Assembly: GCA_942492625.1 (NCBI GenBank)
Contig: CALOFM010000010.1
Span: 94,114-158,113, forward strand
Direction of reading: 5' to 3'
Length of the DNA stretch: 64,000 nt
Origin: Thiosymbion sp942492625
Lineage (GTDB): Bacteria > Pseudomonadota > Gammaproteobacteria > Chromatiales > Chromatiaceae
Below, in pieces: positions 27,330-35,800 of this stretch (within the stretch, counting starts at the first letter, position 1; each line of letters begins with the position of its first letter). The translations under genes were made by a program, and so were the position numbers. The notes under the pieces were generated by a model that did not search any database, was not told the DNA's origin, and saw only the letters and a list, made by a program, of their open reading frames with translations.

Positions 27330-27983
27330 TCAGGCGGCTTCGGCCTGCGCCTCGACCGCGCCGCGTAAGGCCGCCAGCAGGGCCATCACGGACGAGTGCT
27401 TCATCTTCCAGGCGGCCTTGTTGACCACCAGACGGGAGCTTATGTCGGCGATGTGCTCCAGGGGCACCAACCCGTTGGCCTTGAGGGTGTTTCCGCTCTC
27501 CACCAAGTCCACGATCAGGTCCGACAGCCCTACAAGGGGGGCCAGCTCCATGGAGCCGTAGAGCTTGATGACCTCCACCTGCTGCCCCTTGGCAGCGAAG
27601 TGGCGCTCGGCACTATGCACGTACTTGGATGCGATCCGCAAGCGATCGCGTCTCAGGTCCGCATCCGGGACTCCCGCCACCATCATCCGGCAGCGAGCAA
27701 TGCGCAGATCCAGCGGCTCGTACAGGCCCGCACCGCCGTGCTCCATGAGCACGTCCTTTCCCGCCACGCCCAGGTCCGCGGCGCCGTACTGCACGTACGT
27801 AGGCACGTCGCTGGCGCGGATGATCACCAGCTTCACCCGTGGCTGGTTCGTCTCCAGGATCAGCTTGCGGCTGGTCTCGGGATCGTCCCGCGGCTCTATG
27901 CCCGCATGAGTCAGCAAGGGCATGGTCTGTTTGAAGATGCGCCCCTTTGACAGGGCGATGGTCAGCGAGTCGGTGAATTCCAT
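27330..27983 (-). CDS. hisG: ATP phosphoribosyltransferase HisG, short form
   Basis: 217 residues: LTIALSKGRIFKQTMPLL at the N terminus, then GAADLGVAGKDVLMEHG and GLSDLIVDLVESGNTLKANGL. It lacks the ~80-residue C-terminal regulatory domain, so it is the short form that needs HisZ for activity and histidine feedback. hisZ is not in this window. ATG 27983 has a GGAAGAA upstream. It catalyses the first step of histidine synthesis. The gap to murA is 29 bases. Confidence 0.95.
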   Translation of the reverse strand: MEFTDSLTIALSKGRIFKQTMPLLTHAGIEPRDDPETSRKLILETNQPRVKLVIIRASDVPTYVQYGAADLGVAGKDVLMEHGGAGLYEPLDLRIARCRMMVAGVPDADLRRDRLRIASKYVHSAERHFAAKGQQVEVIKLYGSMELAPLVGLSDLIVDLVESGNTLKANGLVPLEHIADISSRLVVNKAAWKMKHSSVMALLAALRGAVEAQAEAA

Positions 27984-28012
27984 GTAACTTCTTCCAACAA
28001 GCCCCGGCAATC

Positions 28013-29272
28013 TCAACCCGACACGCGGCGAATACGCGCGCCGAGGGCCGCCAACTTTTCCTCGATGTTGTCGTAACCGCGGTCGATGTGATAAATGCGG
28101 TCGACCAGGGTCTCGCCCTCGGCCACCAGAGCGGCCAGGACCAGGCTGGCGGAGGCGCGCAGGTCGGTGGCCATCACCGGCGCGCCGGTCAGACGCTCGA
28201 CCCCGCGGCAGACGGCCACGTTTCCTTCGAGCTTTATATCGGCCCCCATGCGCTGCATCTCCAGCACATGCATGAACCGGTTCTCGAACACGGTCTCGGT
28301 GACGGTCCCCACGCCCTCGGCGATGCTGTTGAGGGCACAGAACTGGGCCTGCATATCCGTGGGGAACGCGGGGTGCGGCGCGGTGTAGATGTCCACCGCC
28401 CGCGGCCTTCTCCCCTCCATGTCCAGCAATATCCAGTCGGCGCCGGTCTCGATCTTGGCCCCGGCCTCACGTAGCTTGCCCAGCACGGCGTCGAGTAGGT
28501 CCGGGCGCGTATCCCGGCACAGAATACGGCCGCCGGTAATGGCCGCCGCCACCAGGTAGGTGCCGGTCTCGATCCGGTCCGGCAGGACACGGTAGCTGGT
28601 CGCGCCCAAACGCTCGACGCCCTCTACGTGGATGCTGTCGGTGCCGGCACCGGTGATCTTGGCGCCCATGCTGTTCAGAAACTCCGCCAGGTCCGCGACC
28701 TCCGGCTCCCTGGCCGCATTCTCGATCACTGTCTCGCCGTCGGCCAGGGCCGCGGCCATCATCAGGTTCTCGGTGCCGGTGACGGTGACCATGTCCAACA
28801 CCAGGCGGGCCCCGCGCAACCGGTCCGCCCGGGCGCGGATGTAGCCGTTCTCGACACTGACATCAGCGCCCATGGCGCGCAGGCCGTCGATGTGCAGATT
28901 GACCGGCCGGGCGCCGATGGCGCAGCCCCCGGGCAGCGAGACGTCCGCCCGGCCAAAGCGCGCGAGCAGGGGTCCGAGCACCAGAATCGAGGCACGCATG
29001 GTCCTCACCAGCTCGTAGGGCGCCGAGCAGCTGGTCACCTGCCTTGCATCCACCTCGATGCACATGCGCTCCCCGACAGTGAGGTTAACTCCCATGCGCC
29101 CGAGCAGCTCCATGGTCGTGGTGATGTCCCGCAGGTGCGGGACGTTCGACAGCGTCACCTTGCCGTCGGCAAGCAGCGTACCGGCCAGGATCGGGAGCGC
29201 CGCGTTCTTGGCGCCGGCGATCCGAACCTCGCCGTTGAGCCTTGTGCGTCCGGTGATGAGCAGCTTGTCCAT
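28013..29272 (-). CDS. murA: UDP-N-acetylglucosamine 1-carboxyvinyltransferase MurA
   Basis: 419 residues, full length. It transfers enolpyruvate from PEP to UDP-GlcNAc, the first committed step of peptidoglycan synthesis. It opens MDKLLITGRTRLNGEVRIAG with the AKNAALPILAG segment. The catalytic Cys117 is in GGCAIGARPVNLH, so it should be fosfomycin-sensitive. PHPAFPTDMQAQF and ENRFMHVLEM are also present. It follows mlaB and precedes hisG, a common gammaproteobacterial order, although the bolA-like gene often found before murA is absent. Confidence 0.97.
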   Translation of the reverse strand: MDKLLITGRTRLNGEVRIAGAKNAALPILAGTLLADGKVTLSNVPHLRDITTTMELLGRMGVNLTVGERMCIEVDARQVTSCSAPYELVRTMRASILVLGPLLARFGRADVSLPGGCAIGARPVNLHIDGLRAMGADVSVENGYIRARADRLRGARLVLDMVTVTGTENLMMAAALADGETVIENAAREPEVADLAEFLNSMGAKITGAGTDSIHVEGVERLGATSYRVLPDRIETGTYLVAAAITGGRILCRDTRPDLLDAVLGKLREAGAKIETGADWILLDMEGRRPRAVDIYTAPHPAFPTDMQAQFCALNSIAEGVGTVTETVFENRFMHVLEMQRMGADIKLEGNVAVCRGVERLTGAPVMATDLRASASLVLAALVAEGETLVDRIYHIDRGYDNIEEKLAALGARIRRVSG

Positions 29273-29335
29273 AGGTGGTCGCGCAATGCCTGTTGATAAT
29301 GCCCTTCGAGCGGCCTCGGGCGCGCCGCAGCGGCG

Positions 29336-29647
29336 CTATGCACCGCCCTTGATCACCGGCAACAGCCCGGTGAGGTTGCTGAGGGAGGCGAGCCTGGCCA
29401 GGGGCTCGGGCAGATTACTGAAGCGCAGGGAGATGCCGCACCGATGCGCCAGCTCCAACCACTCCAGCAGCAGTACGAGACCGGCGCTGTTGGCCCGCCG
29501 CACTCCCTGCAGGTCCAGCTCCAGGCATTCCTTGCCCGCAAAATGCCGCCGGCTCTCGACAACGAGCGGCACCACGCTGTCGAAATCCAATACGCCTTCG
29601 ACACCGAGGCGGCTGTGCCCGCACGGGACTATCCACGCGCCACTCAT
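29336..29647 (-). CDS. mlaB: MlaB, STAS-domain subunit of the phospholipid transporter
   Basis: 103 residues from ATG 29647, overlapping the mlaC stop by 4 bases (ATGA). STAS-like pattern: LELDLQGVRRANSAGLVLLL with the conserved Ser, then LRFSNLPEPLARLASLSNL. It sits on the cytoplasmic side of the MlaFEDB ABC complex and stabilises MlaF. Confidence 0.85.
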   Translation of the reverse strand: MSGAWIVPCGHSRLGVEGVLDFDSVVPLVVESRRHFAGKECLELDLQGVRRANSAGLVLLLEWLELAHRCGISLRFSNLPEPLARLASLSNLTGLLPVIKGGA

Positions 29648-30267
29648 CCCTGGCCTTTCGCGTTCATCTCGTCGAGACGCTTGATCAGGCCGTCGATTCC
29701 GTCCTTGCGGATTTGGGAGTTGAAGCTGCTGCGGTAGTTCGACACCAGGCTGACCCGGTCGATCTTCAGGTCGTAGACCTTCCATCTACCGCCCTTTTTG
29801 TACAGCCTATAGTCGATCGGGATGGCCTTGGCCCCGGGCTCGCTCACCTCGGTGGGAACCACCACCGTGCCTGATTTGCCGGGCTTCTCGGGCAGATAGC
29901 GGATCTGCTCTCCCGAGTAATTCAGCAGGGCCTTGGCATAGGTACGGACCAGCACCTGCTGGAAGCCGTTGGTCAGCTCCTTTCGCTGGGCCGGGGTGGC
30001 GTCGTCCCAATGCTTTCCGACCGCGGTCTTGGTGATCTTCTCGAAGTCGAAATGGGGAACCACGATCTGGTCCACCAACCCGTAGATCTTGGACGGATTA
30101 TGCTTGATGCTGGAGCGCTGGTTCTCAAGCGCCGAGATCATGCGCTCGCTGGTGCGCTTCACCAGCGCGGTTGCACCGCTGTCCGCCGAGACCGGCAAGC
30201 TGACGGCCAGCAGCGACCCTGCAAACAAAACCCATATGCCAACGACTACACGATTTAACCCTTTCAT
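29644..30267 (-). CDS. mlaC: MlaC, periplasmic phospholipid-binding protein
   Basis: 207 residues with a signal peptide (about 1-28, VSLPVSAD). It has the Tol-Ttg2-type fold region, including VVPHFDFEKITKTAVGKHWD and TPAQRKELTNGFQQVLVRTYA. It shuttles phospholipids between the outer membrane MlaA complex and MlaFEDB. ATGA overlaps occur at both ends (with mlaD and mlaB). Confidence 0.92.
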   Translation of the reverse strand: MKGLNRVVVGIWVLFAGSLLAVSLPVSADSGATALVKRTSERMISALENQRSSIKHNPSKIYGLVDQIVVPHFDFEKITKTAVGKHWDDATPAQRKELTNGFQQVLVRTYAKALLNYSGEQIRYLPEKPGKSGTVVVPTEVSEPGAKAIPIDYRLYKKGGRWKVYDLKIDRVSLVSNYRSSFNSQIRKDGIDGLIKRLDEMNAKGQG

Positions 30268-30734
30268 TCCGAGCTCTCCTCTGCCTTGCTGAAAAGAAAC
30301 TGATTGATCATCTGCTCGAGCACGAGCGCCGACTGGGTATGGCCGATCTGCTCGCCATCACCGAGAAACTCCAGCGCCCCCCCCGGATCCAGCCCCACAT
30401 ACTGCTCGCCGAGAAGCCCGGCGGTAAAGATATTGGCGAAGCTATCGACGGGGATGGTATCGAATTGTTGATGGATTTGCAGGGTTACGACCGCCTCGTA
30501 GGTCTCCTTGTCAAATCGGATGCCTTCCACGCGGCCGATTCGCACCCCCGCCATGGTCACCGGAGCGCGCTCCTTGAGGCTGCCGACATTGTCGAAGCGG
30601 GCCGTCAGGCGATAGCCTTCTCCGGCGGACGCTGTGTTCAGGTTGCTTACCTTCATGGCGAGGAAAAACAAGGCCAGAAAGCCCGCCAGCATGAAGGCCC
30701 CCACCAGGATCTCTATCGAGCGCGCTCGCGCCAT
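30264..30734 (-). CDS. mlaD: MlaD, MCE-domain substrate-binding subunit
   Basis: 156 residues. One N-terminal TM helix (EILVGAFMLAGFLALFFLAM) precedes a single MCE domain, including LTARFDNVGSLKERAPV, TMAGVRIGRVEGI and AGLLGEQYVGLDPGG. It forms the hexameric lipid channel in the Mla complex. It starts 3 bases after the mlaE stop. Confidence 0.93.
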   Translation of the reverse strand: MARARSIEILVGAFMLAGFLALFFLAMKVSNLNTASAGEGYRLTARFDNVGSLKERAPVTMAGVRIGRVEGIRFDKETYEAVVTLQIHQQFDTIPVDSFANIFTAGLLGEQYVGLDPGGALEFLGDGEQIGHTQSALVLEQMINQFLFSKAEESSE

Positions 30735-30737
30735 GGC

Positions 30738-31517
30738 TCATTCTCCGAACATCAGGGCCGTGAGGACGAAGTCCAATCCCAGAACGGCCAACGCCGAGTG
30801 CACCACCGAGCGAGTCGTGGCGCGGCTCACGCCATCGGACGTCGGCAGGGCATCATATCCCTGGAACAGGCTGATCCAGGTCACTACGAACCCGAACACC
30901 AGGCTCTTGAGGACGCCGCCGCGCACGTCCTCGTGCAGATCGATTCCGGTCTGCATCTGGCTCCAGAAGGTGCCGTCGTCCACGTCCAGGAGCCCCACGC
31001 CCACGAACCAGCCACCTATGACACCGACGGCGCTGAACATGGCCGCCAGCAGGGGCATGGCGAACAGACCGCCGAAAAACCGCGGCGTAAGTATCCGCCG
31101 CACCGGATCGACTGCCATCATCTCCAGTCCCGAGAGCTGATCAGTGGCCTTCATCAGGCCGATCTCCGCGGTCAGCGCAGAACCGGCGCGTCCGGCCACC
31201 AGCAACGCAGTGACCACCGGCCCGAGCTCTCGCACCAGGGAGGCCGCCACCATCAGGCCCAGACTCTCCTCGGCCCCGAAACCCGACAGGACATAGTAGC
31301 CCTGCAGGCCCAGCACCATACCAACGAACAGGCCGGATACGGCGACGATCAGCACCGAGCGCACACCGATATTGTGGATCTGCAGCACCAACAGGCGCGG
31401 GTGCGTCACCAGACTCGGCAGCCCCCCCAGGATGCCGGCCAGCAGCAAATGGGCGCGCCCGAATCGCTGAAGGGTCCGCAGTGCGCCCCGCCCCAATCGA
31501 GCCAAAGACTGCAGCAC
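30738..31517 (-). CDS. mlaE: MlaE, permease of the phospholipid transporter
   Basis: 259 residues starting at GTG 31517. It has about 5-6 hydrophobic helices. Family motifs are GLFVGMVLGLQGYYVLSGFG, LVRELGPVVTALLVAGRAGSA and MKATDQLSGLEMM. It forms the inner-membrane core of MlaFEDB. Confidence 0.93.
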   Translation of the reverse strand: MLQSLARLGRGALRTLQRFGRAHLLLAGILGGLPSLVTHPRLLVLQIHNIGVRSVLIVAVSGLFVGMVLGLQGYYVLSGFGAEESLGLMVAASLVRELGPVVTALLVAGRAGSALTAEIGLMKATDQLSGLEMMAVDPVRRILTPRFFGGLFAMPLLAAMFSAVGVIGGWFVGVGLLDVDDGTFWSQMQTGIDLHEDVRGGVLKSLVFGFVVTWISLFQGYDALPTSDGVSRATTRSVVHSALAVLGLDFVLTALMFGE

Positions 31518-31525
31518 CGGCCGGC

Positions 31526-32377
31526 CTAACCCAGCAGATCCTGTTCCAGCGGCGGCGCCGGATAGTGGAAGTGCACAGGACCGTCGGGCAGCCCGCGCAT
31601 GAACTGATCCACGCGATCCGACCCTCGGGCCCGGACCTGGTCCGGCGTTCCACGGGCCATCACCTTTCCGTCGTCGACGATGTAGACGTAGTCTGCAATA
31701 CCCAGGGCCTCATGCACGTCATGGGAAACCAGCACGCTGGTCAGCCGCGATGCATCGTTTAGCTGGCGGATCAGGGACATGAGCACCCCCATGGTTATGG
31801 GGTCCTGACCCGCAAACGGCTCGTCATACAAGACCACCATCGGATCCAGGGCCACCGCCCGCGCCAGCGCCACGCGGCGGGCCATGCCGCCGGAAAGCTG
31901 GCTCGGCATCAGGTCCCGCGCCCCGCGCAAGCCCACGGCCTCCAGCTTCATCAACACAAGCTTGCGAATCATGGATTCCGGCAGGCCGGTGTGCTCACGC
32001 AGCGGATAGGCGACGTTGTCGTATACGCTGAGATCAGTCAACAGCGCTCCACTCTGGAACAGCTTGCCCATGCGGGTGCGCAGCCGGTAGAGCTCGCGGC
32101 GGCCCAAGCGGTGCACGTCCCTCCCTTCGATCTCGACCGTCCCCCCATTCGGGCGCAGCTGGGCGCTGATCAGCTTGAGCAAAGTCGTCTTGCCCGCACC
32201 GCTGGGCCCCATGATGGCGGTCACCAAGCCTCGGCGGATGTCCAGATCTATGCCATCGAGTATGGTGCGATCACCGTGGGAAAAACGAAGCCCGCGGATC
32301 CGCACCAGGATCCCATCCGCATCATCGCCGCCCGCGTTTCGGGCCTGCCGCTTCGGTCGCCGAGCGCGTCTGTCCAT
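31526..32377 (-). CDS. mlaF: MlaF, ATPase of the phospholipid transporter
   Basis: 283 residues. ABC ATPase motifs: Walker A GPSGAGKTT, signature LSGGMARRVALARA, Walker B VVLYDEPFAGQDP and the switch His in LVSHD. The first ~20 residues are a basic extension before the conserved ILVRIRGLRFSHGD. It is the first clear gene of the mlaFEDCB-murA-hisGDC run. Confidence 0.95.
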   Translation of the reverse strand: MDRRARRPKRQARNAGGDDADGILVRIRGLRFSHGDRTILDGIDLDIRRGLVTAIMGPSGAGKTTLLKLISAQLRPNGGTVEIEGRDVHRLGRRELYRLRTRMGKLFQSGALLTDLSVYDNVAYPLREHTGLPESMIRKLVLMKLEAVGLRGARDLMPSQLSGGMARRVALARAVALDPMVVLYDEPFAGQDPITMGVLMSLIRQLNDASRLTSVLVSHDVHEALGIADYVYIVDDGKVMARGTPDQVRARGSDRVDQFMRGLPDGPVHFHYPAPPLEQDLLG

Positions 32378-32443
32378 GCCGCAGAGACCCGCCTATGGCC
32401 AAGTGAAAAAGACCGGACATTGTCCTGGGCGCCCGAGTATGCG

Positions 32444-32998
32444 TCAAGCTGCCGCCCCCATGAGCCAGAGCAGGTGCCACCAGCGCCTCAGATCCTCGGC
32501 CCGGATATCATCGCTCGCCAGAACCAGCAGACCAGGGCCACCCAAGCCTTGCGCATTCAGGGACTCCAACCAGGCACGGCCGGCGCGCAAATCGCGGGCA
32601 CAAGCGTCGGGAACCCGCCACGCGGGCAGGCAACCTCCCTCCGGCAACGCGTCGGCCTGACCCAGGATCTGGAAGCAGGAAGCGGGCAGTGGCGGTGTCG
32701 CTCCCGCCTGCGACACCAGCCCGGCAAGCTTGGCCCCCAGTCCCTCCCGGGCGAGCTCACATCCGGGGAGATCGGCACCGATCCCCGAGGTCTCCAGGTA
32801 GAACCGAAAATCCTCGGGCACATCTTCGGACCAAACGCGCAACGCAGACTCGTCCGCCTTCGCCCAGCACGCGCGAGGCATCATGACGGCCGGAAACTCA
32901 TTGGCGAAATAGGTCAGCCGCCAATCGGCGGGGAGGTCCGGAGGGTAGAATTCGCGCTCCCAGCCGGAGCGATCCCAACCGCACGTAACTATGTCCAA
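32444..32998 (-). CDS. Short DUF72-like protein
   Basis: 184 residues. The start MDIVTCGWDRSGWEREFYPP with LTYFANEFP resembles the N terminus of DUF72 TIM-barrel proteins (TCGWSY..W...FYP), but the protein is shorter than the usual ~240-300 and lacks many barrel motifs. No signal peptide. It lies about 65 bases upstream of mlaF on the same strand and could be co-transcribed. Function is unknown. Confidence 0.5.
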   Translation of the reverse strand: MDIVTCGWDRSGWEREFYPPDLPADWRLTYFANEFPAVMMPRACWAKADESALRVWSEDVPEDFRFYLETSGIGADLPGCELAREGLGAKLAGLVSQAGATPPLPASCFQILGQADALPEGGCLPAWRVPDACARDLRAGRAWLESLNAQGLGGPGLLVLASDDIRAEDLRRWWHLLWLMGAAA

Positions 32999-33016
32999 GC
33001 CGACCGCCCTAGAAAG

Positions 33017-33132
33017 AACAACTGAACCGCGAAAGGATTTGAAAGGGTTGCATCAGTTTAGCGTTTCATACGCGCCGTGAAGAGTGCCATCGAACCAACC
33101 CTTCGATTACCTTTGCGCCTTTGCGGTTCCAA
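33017..33132. repeat. Inverted-repeat element, copy 4
   Basis: The left arm AACTGAACCGCGAAAGG ... AAAGGGTTG (33020-33050) pairs with the right arm CAACCCTTCG ... CCTTTGCGCCTTTGCGGTTC (33097-33128). The left arm is about 7 bases shorter. It has the same theme as the elements at 2567-2741 and 16464-16642. The remaining intergenic bases up to 33327 show nothing else clear. Confidence 0.65.
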
Positions 33133-33327
33133 GACCTGCTTGTTGACGGACGCGGTTGCGCGCGTTCGGCGCGTTTGAAACAATGCATCGCACCTCGTCG
33201 TGAAGCGACGACCTCCCAACCTCTCCGGATAATGCCGGACGATCCCAGCTCGGACTCGGGCTAACGGCATCGGAAATCCAACACTTTCGGATTCGTTCGA
33301 ACTCAATGGGAAACGACCGACAAACTC

Positions 33328-33849
33328 ATGCGGGACATTCTGGAGCGAGCGAAACAGATTCGCCTGGTCATCTTCGACGTGGACGGGGTCTTGACCGACG
33401 GCAGCCTGTACCTGGGCGACGACGGCCGGGAGTACAAGGCATTTCACTCCCGGGACGGCCACGGCATGAAGATGCTGCAGCAAACCGGGGTCACCCTGGC
33501 GATCATAACCGGCCGCACCTCCGAGGTGGTTCGTATTCGCATGGAGAGCTTGGGTGTCGAACACCTGTATCAGGGGCAGCATGACAAGCTGTCCGCCTAC
33601 GAGGATCTCAAAAAAACCCTCGGCGTGGAGGACGAGCAGATCGCCTACGTTGGCGACGACGTTGTGGACCTGCCGATCCTGCGCCGGGTCGGGCTGTCCA
33701 TTGCAGTCGCCGATGCCCACAGCCTGGTCCAGGACCATACCCACTGGCGGACCCAATCCCCGGGCGGCAGGGGGGCGGGGCGCGAGGTTTGCGAACTCAT
33801 CATGGACGCACAAGGCACCCTGGTCGGGACCATGGAGCACTACCTCTAG
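33328..33849 (+). CDS. kdsC: KDO-8-phosphate phosphatase KdsC
   Basis: 173 residues, a C0-type HAD phosphatase. The nucleophile Asp17 and Asp19 are in FDVDGVLTDG, the second motif is AIITGRTSEVV and the third YVGDDVVDLP. It dephosphorylates KDO 8-phosphate in LPS core synthesis in the cytoplasm. The usual upstream partner kdsD (arabinose-5-phosphate isomerase) is absent; only a repeat-containing gap precedes it. It leads the lptCAB-rpoN run. Confidence 0.95.
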   Translation: MRDILERAKQIRLVIFDVDGVLTDGSLYLGDDGREYKAFHSRDGHGMKMLQQTGVTLAIITGRTSEVVRIRMESLGVEHLYQGQHDKLSAYEDLKKTLGVEDEQIAYVGDDVVDLPILRRVGLSIAVADAHSLVQDHTHWRTQSPGGRGAGREVCELIMDAQGTLVGTMEHYL

Positions 33850-33873
33850 CGAGCGTGGCGGCCGGGCCCTTCC

Positions 33874-34446
33874 ATGATATTGTCTGTACGCCAAAGCATC
33901 CTGGCCCTGACCCTGGCCGCGATCGGTGGGCTGGCTTGGTGGCTGCCGAAGGGGGCTGAGCCGGACACTGTGCAAAAAGCACACAGGGACCGACGCCCCG
34001 ATTACACAGTAGACAACTTCACCGCCACGGAAATGGATGAGACTGGAACGCCGAAGCAACGGCTCGTCGCCACCGAGCTTCGCCACTACGCCGATGACGA
34101 CACCAATGAATTGGAAAGCCCGAGACTGACCGTTTTCGAGAAAGGGACACCACCCTGGCTGGTGCGCTCGGAAACAGCCTGGGTATCGGGAGACAGCGGC
34201 CAAATCCTGCTCCAAGGGGAAGTCTTTATCGATCGCGATGCGGGCAAGACGACACGGCCGGTGCACATCAAGACGCGGGAGCTGCTCGTCAAGCGGCGCG
34301 ATAGCTATGCGCAAACCGATCAACCGGTCCATGCGACCAGCGATCTCGACTGGGTGACGTCGGACAATGGAGCCGAGATCTGGTTCGGCGAAGACTTACG
34401 GATCAAGCTGCAGGGGCGCGCCCGCGGCGAGATCGCCGCGCCCTGA
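33874..34446 (+). CDS. lptC: LptC, LPS export bitopic protein
   Basis: 190 residues. A single N-terminal TM (LALTLAAIGGLAWWLP) precedes a periplasmic beta-jellyroll. YTVDNFTATEMDETGTPKQR and LESPRLTVFEKGTPPW match the family. It passes LPS from LptB2FG to LptA. It ends one base past a possible lptA upstream start. Confidence 0.88.
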   Translation: MILSVRQSILALTLAAIGGLAWWLPKGAEPDTVQKAHRDRRPDYTVDNFTATEMDETGTPKQRLVATELRHYADDDTNELESPRLTVFEKGTPPWLVRSETAWVSGDSGQILLQGEVFIDRDAGKTTRPVHIKTRELLVKRRDSYAQTDQPVHATSDLDWVTSDNGAEIWFGEDLRIKLQGRARGEIAAP

Positions 34447-34496
34447 TGCCGGCCCCGGGCATTCAAGTGAAAGCAGAACTTACCGAGGAAATTGCG

Positions 34497-35024
34497 ATGT
34501 GTCCGACAAACGTGCCGCGCGCGCTGCGACGCCTGCCTGCGGCGGCCCTGACCTTCGTAATGCTCGCCGCGCCCGCACTCTCGCCGGCCCTTGAAGAGGA
34601 TCAGGAAAAGCCGCTCTACCTGGAGTCGGACAGCGCGGAGCTGGACGACGCCAAGTCCATCAGCATCTACACGGGCAACGTCTTCATCAAGCAGGGCAGC
34701 ATGCACCTTTGGGGTGACCAGGTTACGGTGCACCACGACGAGGAGCGCCAGCCCGAGCACATCACAGCGGTCGGCGAACCCGCCAAGTATCAGCAGCAGG
34801 TGGAAGGCGAAGACGAGGTGGTCAAGGCCGAGTCTCTGCGCATGGAATATGACGCGGCCAAGGACGAGATCATCCTTATCGACAAGGCGGTGCTGATCCA
34901 GGGTACGGACCGCTTCAGCAGCGACCGCATCGTCTATGACCGCGCCAAGAGCCAAGTCAAGGCTGGAGCCAGCGCTCAGGGCAAGGAACGGGTGAGAATC
35001 ACCATCACCCCGGCCAACCGATGA
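34497..35024 (+). CDS. lptA: LptA, periplasmic LPS bridge protein
   Basis: 175 residues from ATG 34497, chosen because GAGGA (34485-34489) fits and a signal peptide (LPAALTFVMLAAPALSPA-like, about 1-34) begins there. A longer in-frame start lies at 34446. The OstA/LptA core reads LYLESDSAELDDAKSISIYT and GSMHLWGDQVTVHHDE. It polymerises into the periplasmic LPS bridge. ATGA overlap with lptB. Confidence 0.92.
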   Translation: MCPTNVPRALRRLPAAALTFVMLAAPALSPALEEDQEKPLYLESDSAELDDAKSISIYTGNVFIKQGSMHLWGDQVTVHHDEERQPEHITAVGEPAKYQQQVEGEDEVVKAESLRMEYDAAKDEIILIDKAVLIQGTDRFSSDRIVYDRAKSQVKAGASAQGKERVRITITPANR

Positions 35025-35746
35025 CGACCCTGCGAGCGTCGAATCTCGCCAAGAGCTATCGCCACCGAACCGTACTGAATGGCGTCAGCGTCGACGTCGA
35101 CTCCGGTGAAGTCGTCGGATTGCTCGGACCCAACGGTGCGGGAAAGACCACCTGTTTTTATCTGATCGTGGGTCTCATCTCCTCCGACCAGGGAATCATC
35201 GTTCTCGAGGAGCAGGACATCACGCTGCTACCCATGCACGCGCGCGCGCGACGGGGCCTGAGCTACCTCGCGCAGGAGCCGTCGGTATTCCGCAAGCTCT
35301 CCGCCCGCGACAACCTCTTGGCCATCCTTCAGACCCGAAAGGACCTAAGCCGACAGGAGAGGAAGAGCCGGGGACTGGAGCTGCTGGAGGAGCTGGGTAT
35401 CGCCCATGTCTCCGAATCCCTCGCACTGAGCCTCTCGGGAGGCGAGCGCAGGCGCCTGGAGATCGCCCGCGCGCTCGCCGTGGACCCGAAGGTGATGCTG
35501 CTCGACGAGCCCTTCGCCGGAGTCGATCCCATCGCGGTGGGTGACATCAAGCACATCGTCGCCCATCTGCGCGGTCGCAACATTGGCGTCCTGATCACGG
35601 ACCACAACGTTCGCGAGACCCTGGACATCTGCGACCGGGCATACATCATCAACGAAGGCAAGGTGATCGCCGAGGGTACACCGAGCAGCCTCCTGGAGGA
35701 CAAGGAGGTACGTACTGTCTACCTCGGCGAGAACTTCAAGCTCTGA
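35021..35746 (+). CDS. lptB: LptB, LPS export ABC ATPase
   Basis: 241 residues. Walker A GPNGAGKTT, signature LSGGERRRLEIARALA, Walker B VMLLDEPFAGVDP and VLITDHNVRETLDICDRAYI are all typical of LptB. It powers LPS extraction with LptFG (not in this window). It overlaps lptA by 4 bases and is followed by rpoN 54 bases later. Confidence 0.97.
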   Translation: MTTLRASNLAKSYRHRTVLNGVSVDVDSGEVVGLLGPNGAGKTTCFYLIVGLISSDQGIIVLEEQDITLLPMHARARRGLSYLAQEPSVFRKLSARDNLLAILQTRKDLSRQERKSRGLELLEELGIAHVSESLALSLSGGERRRLEIARALAVDPKVMLLDEPFAGVDPIAVGDIKHIVAHLRGRNIGVLITDHNVRETLDICDRAYIINEGKVIAEGTPSSLLEDKEVRTVYLGENFKL

Positions 35747-35800
35747 ATGGACTAGAATCGCATCAGTGACATTCAAGTAACGTACCAGATCTGATCCCCC

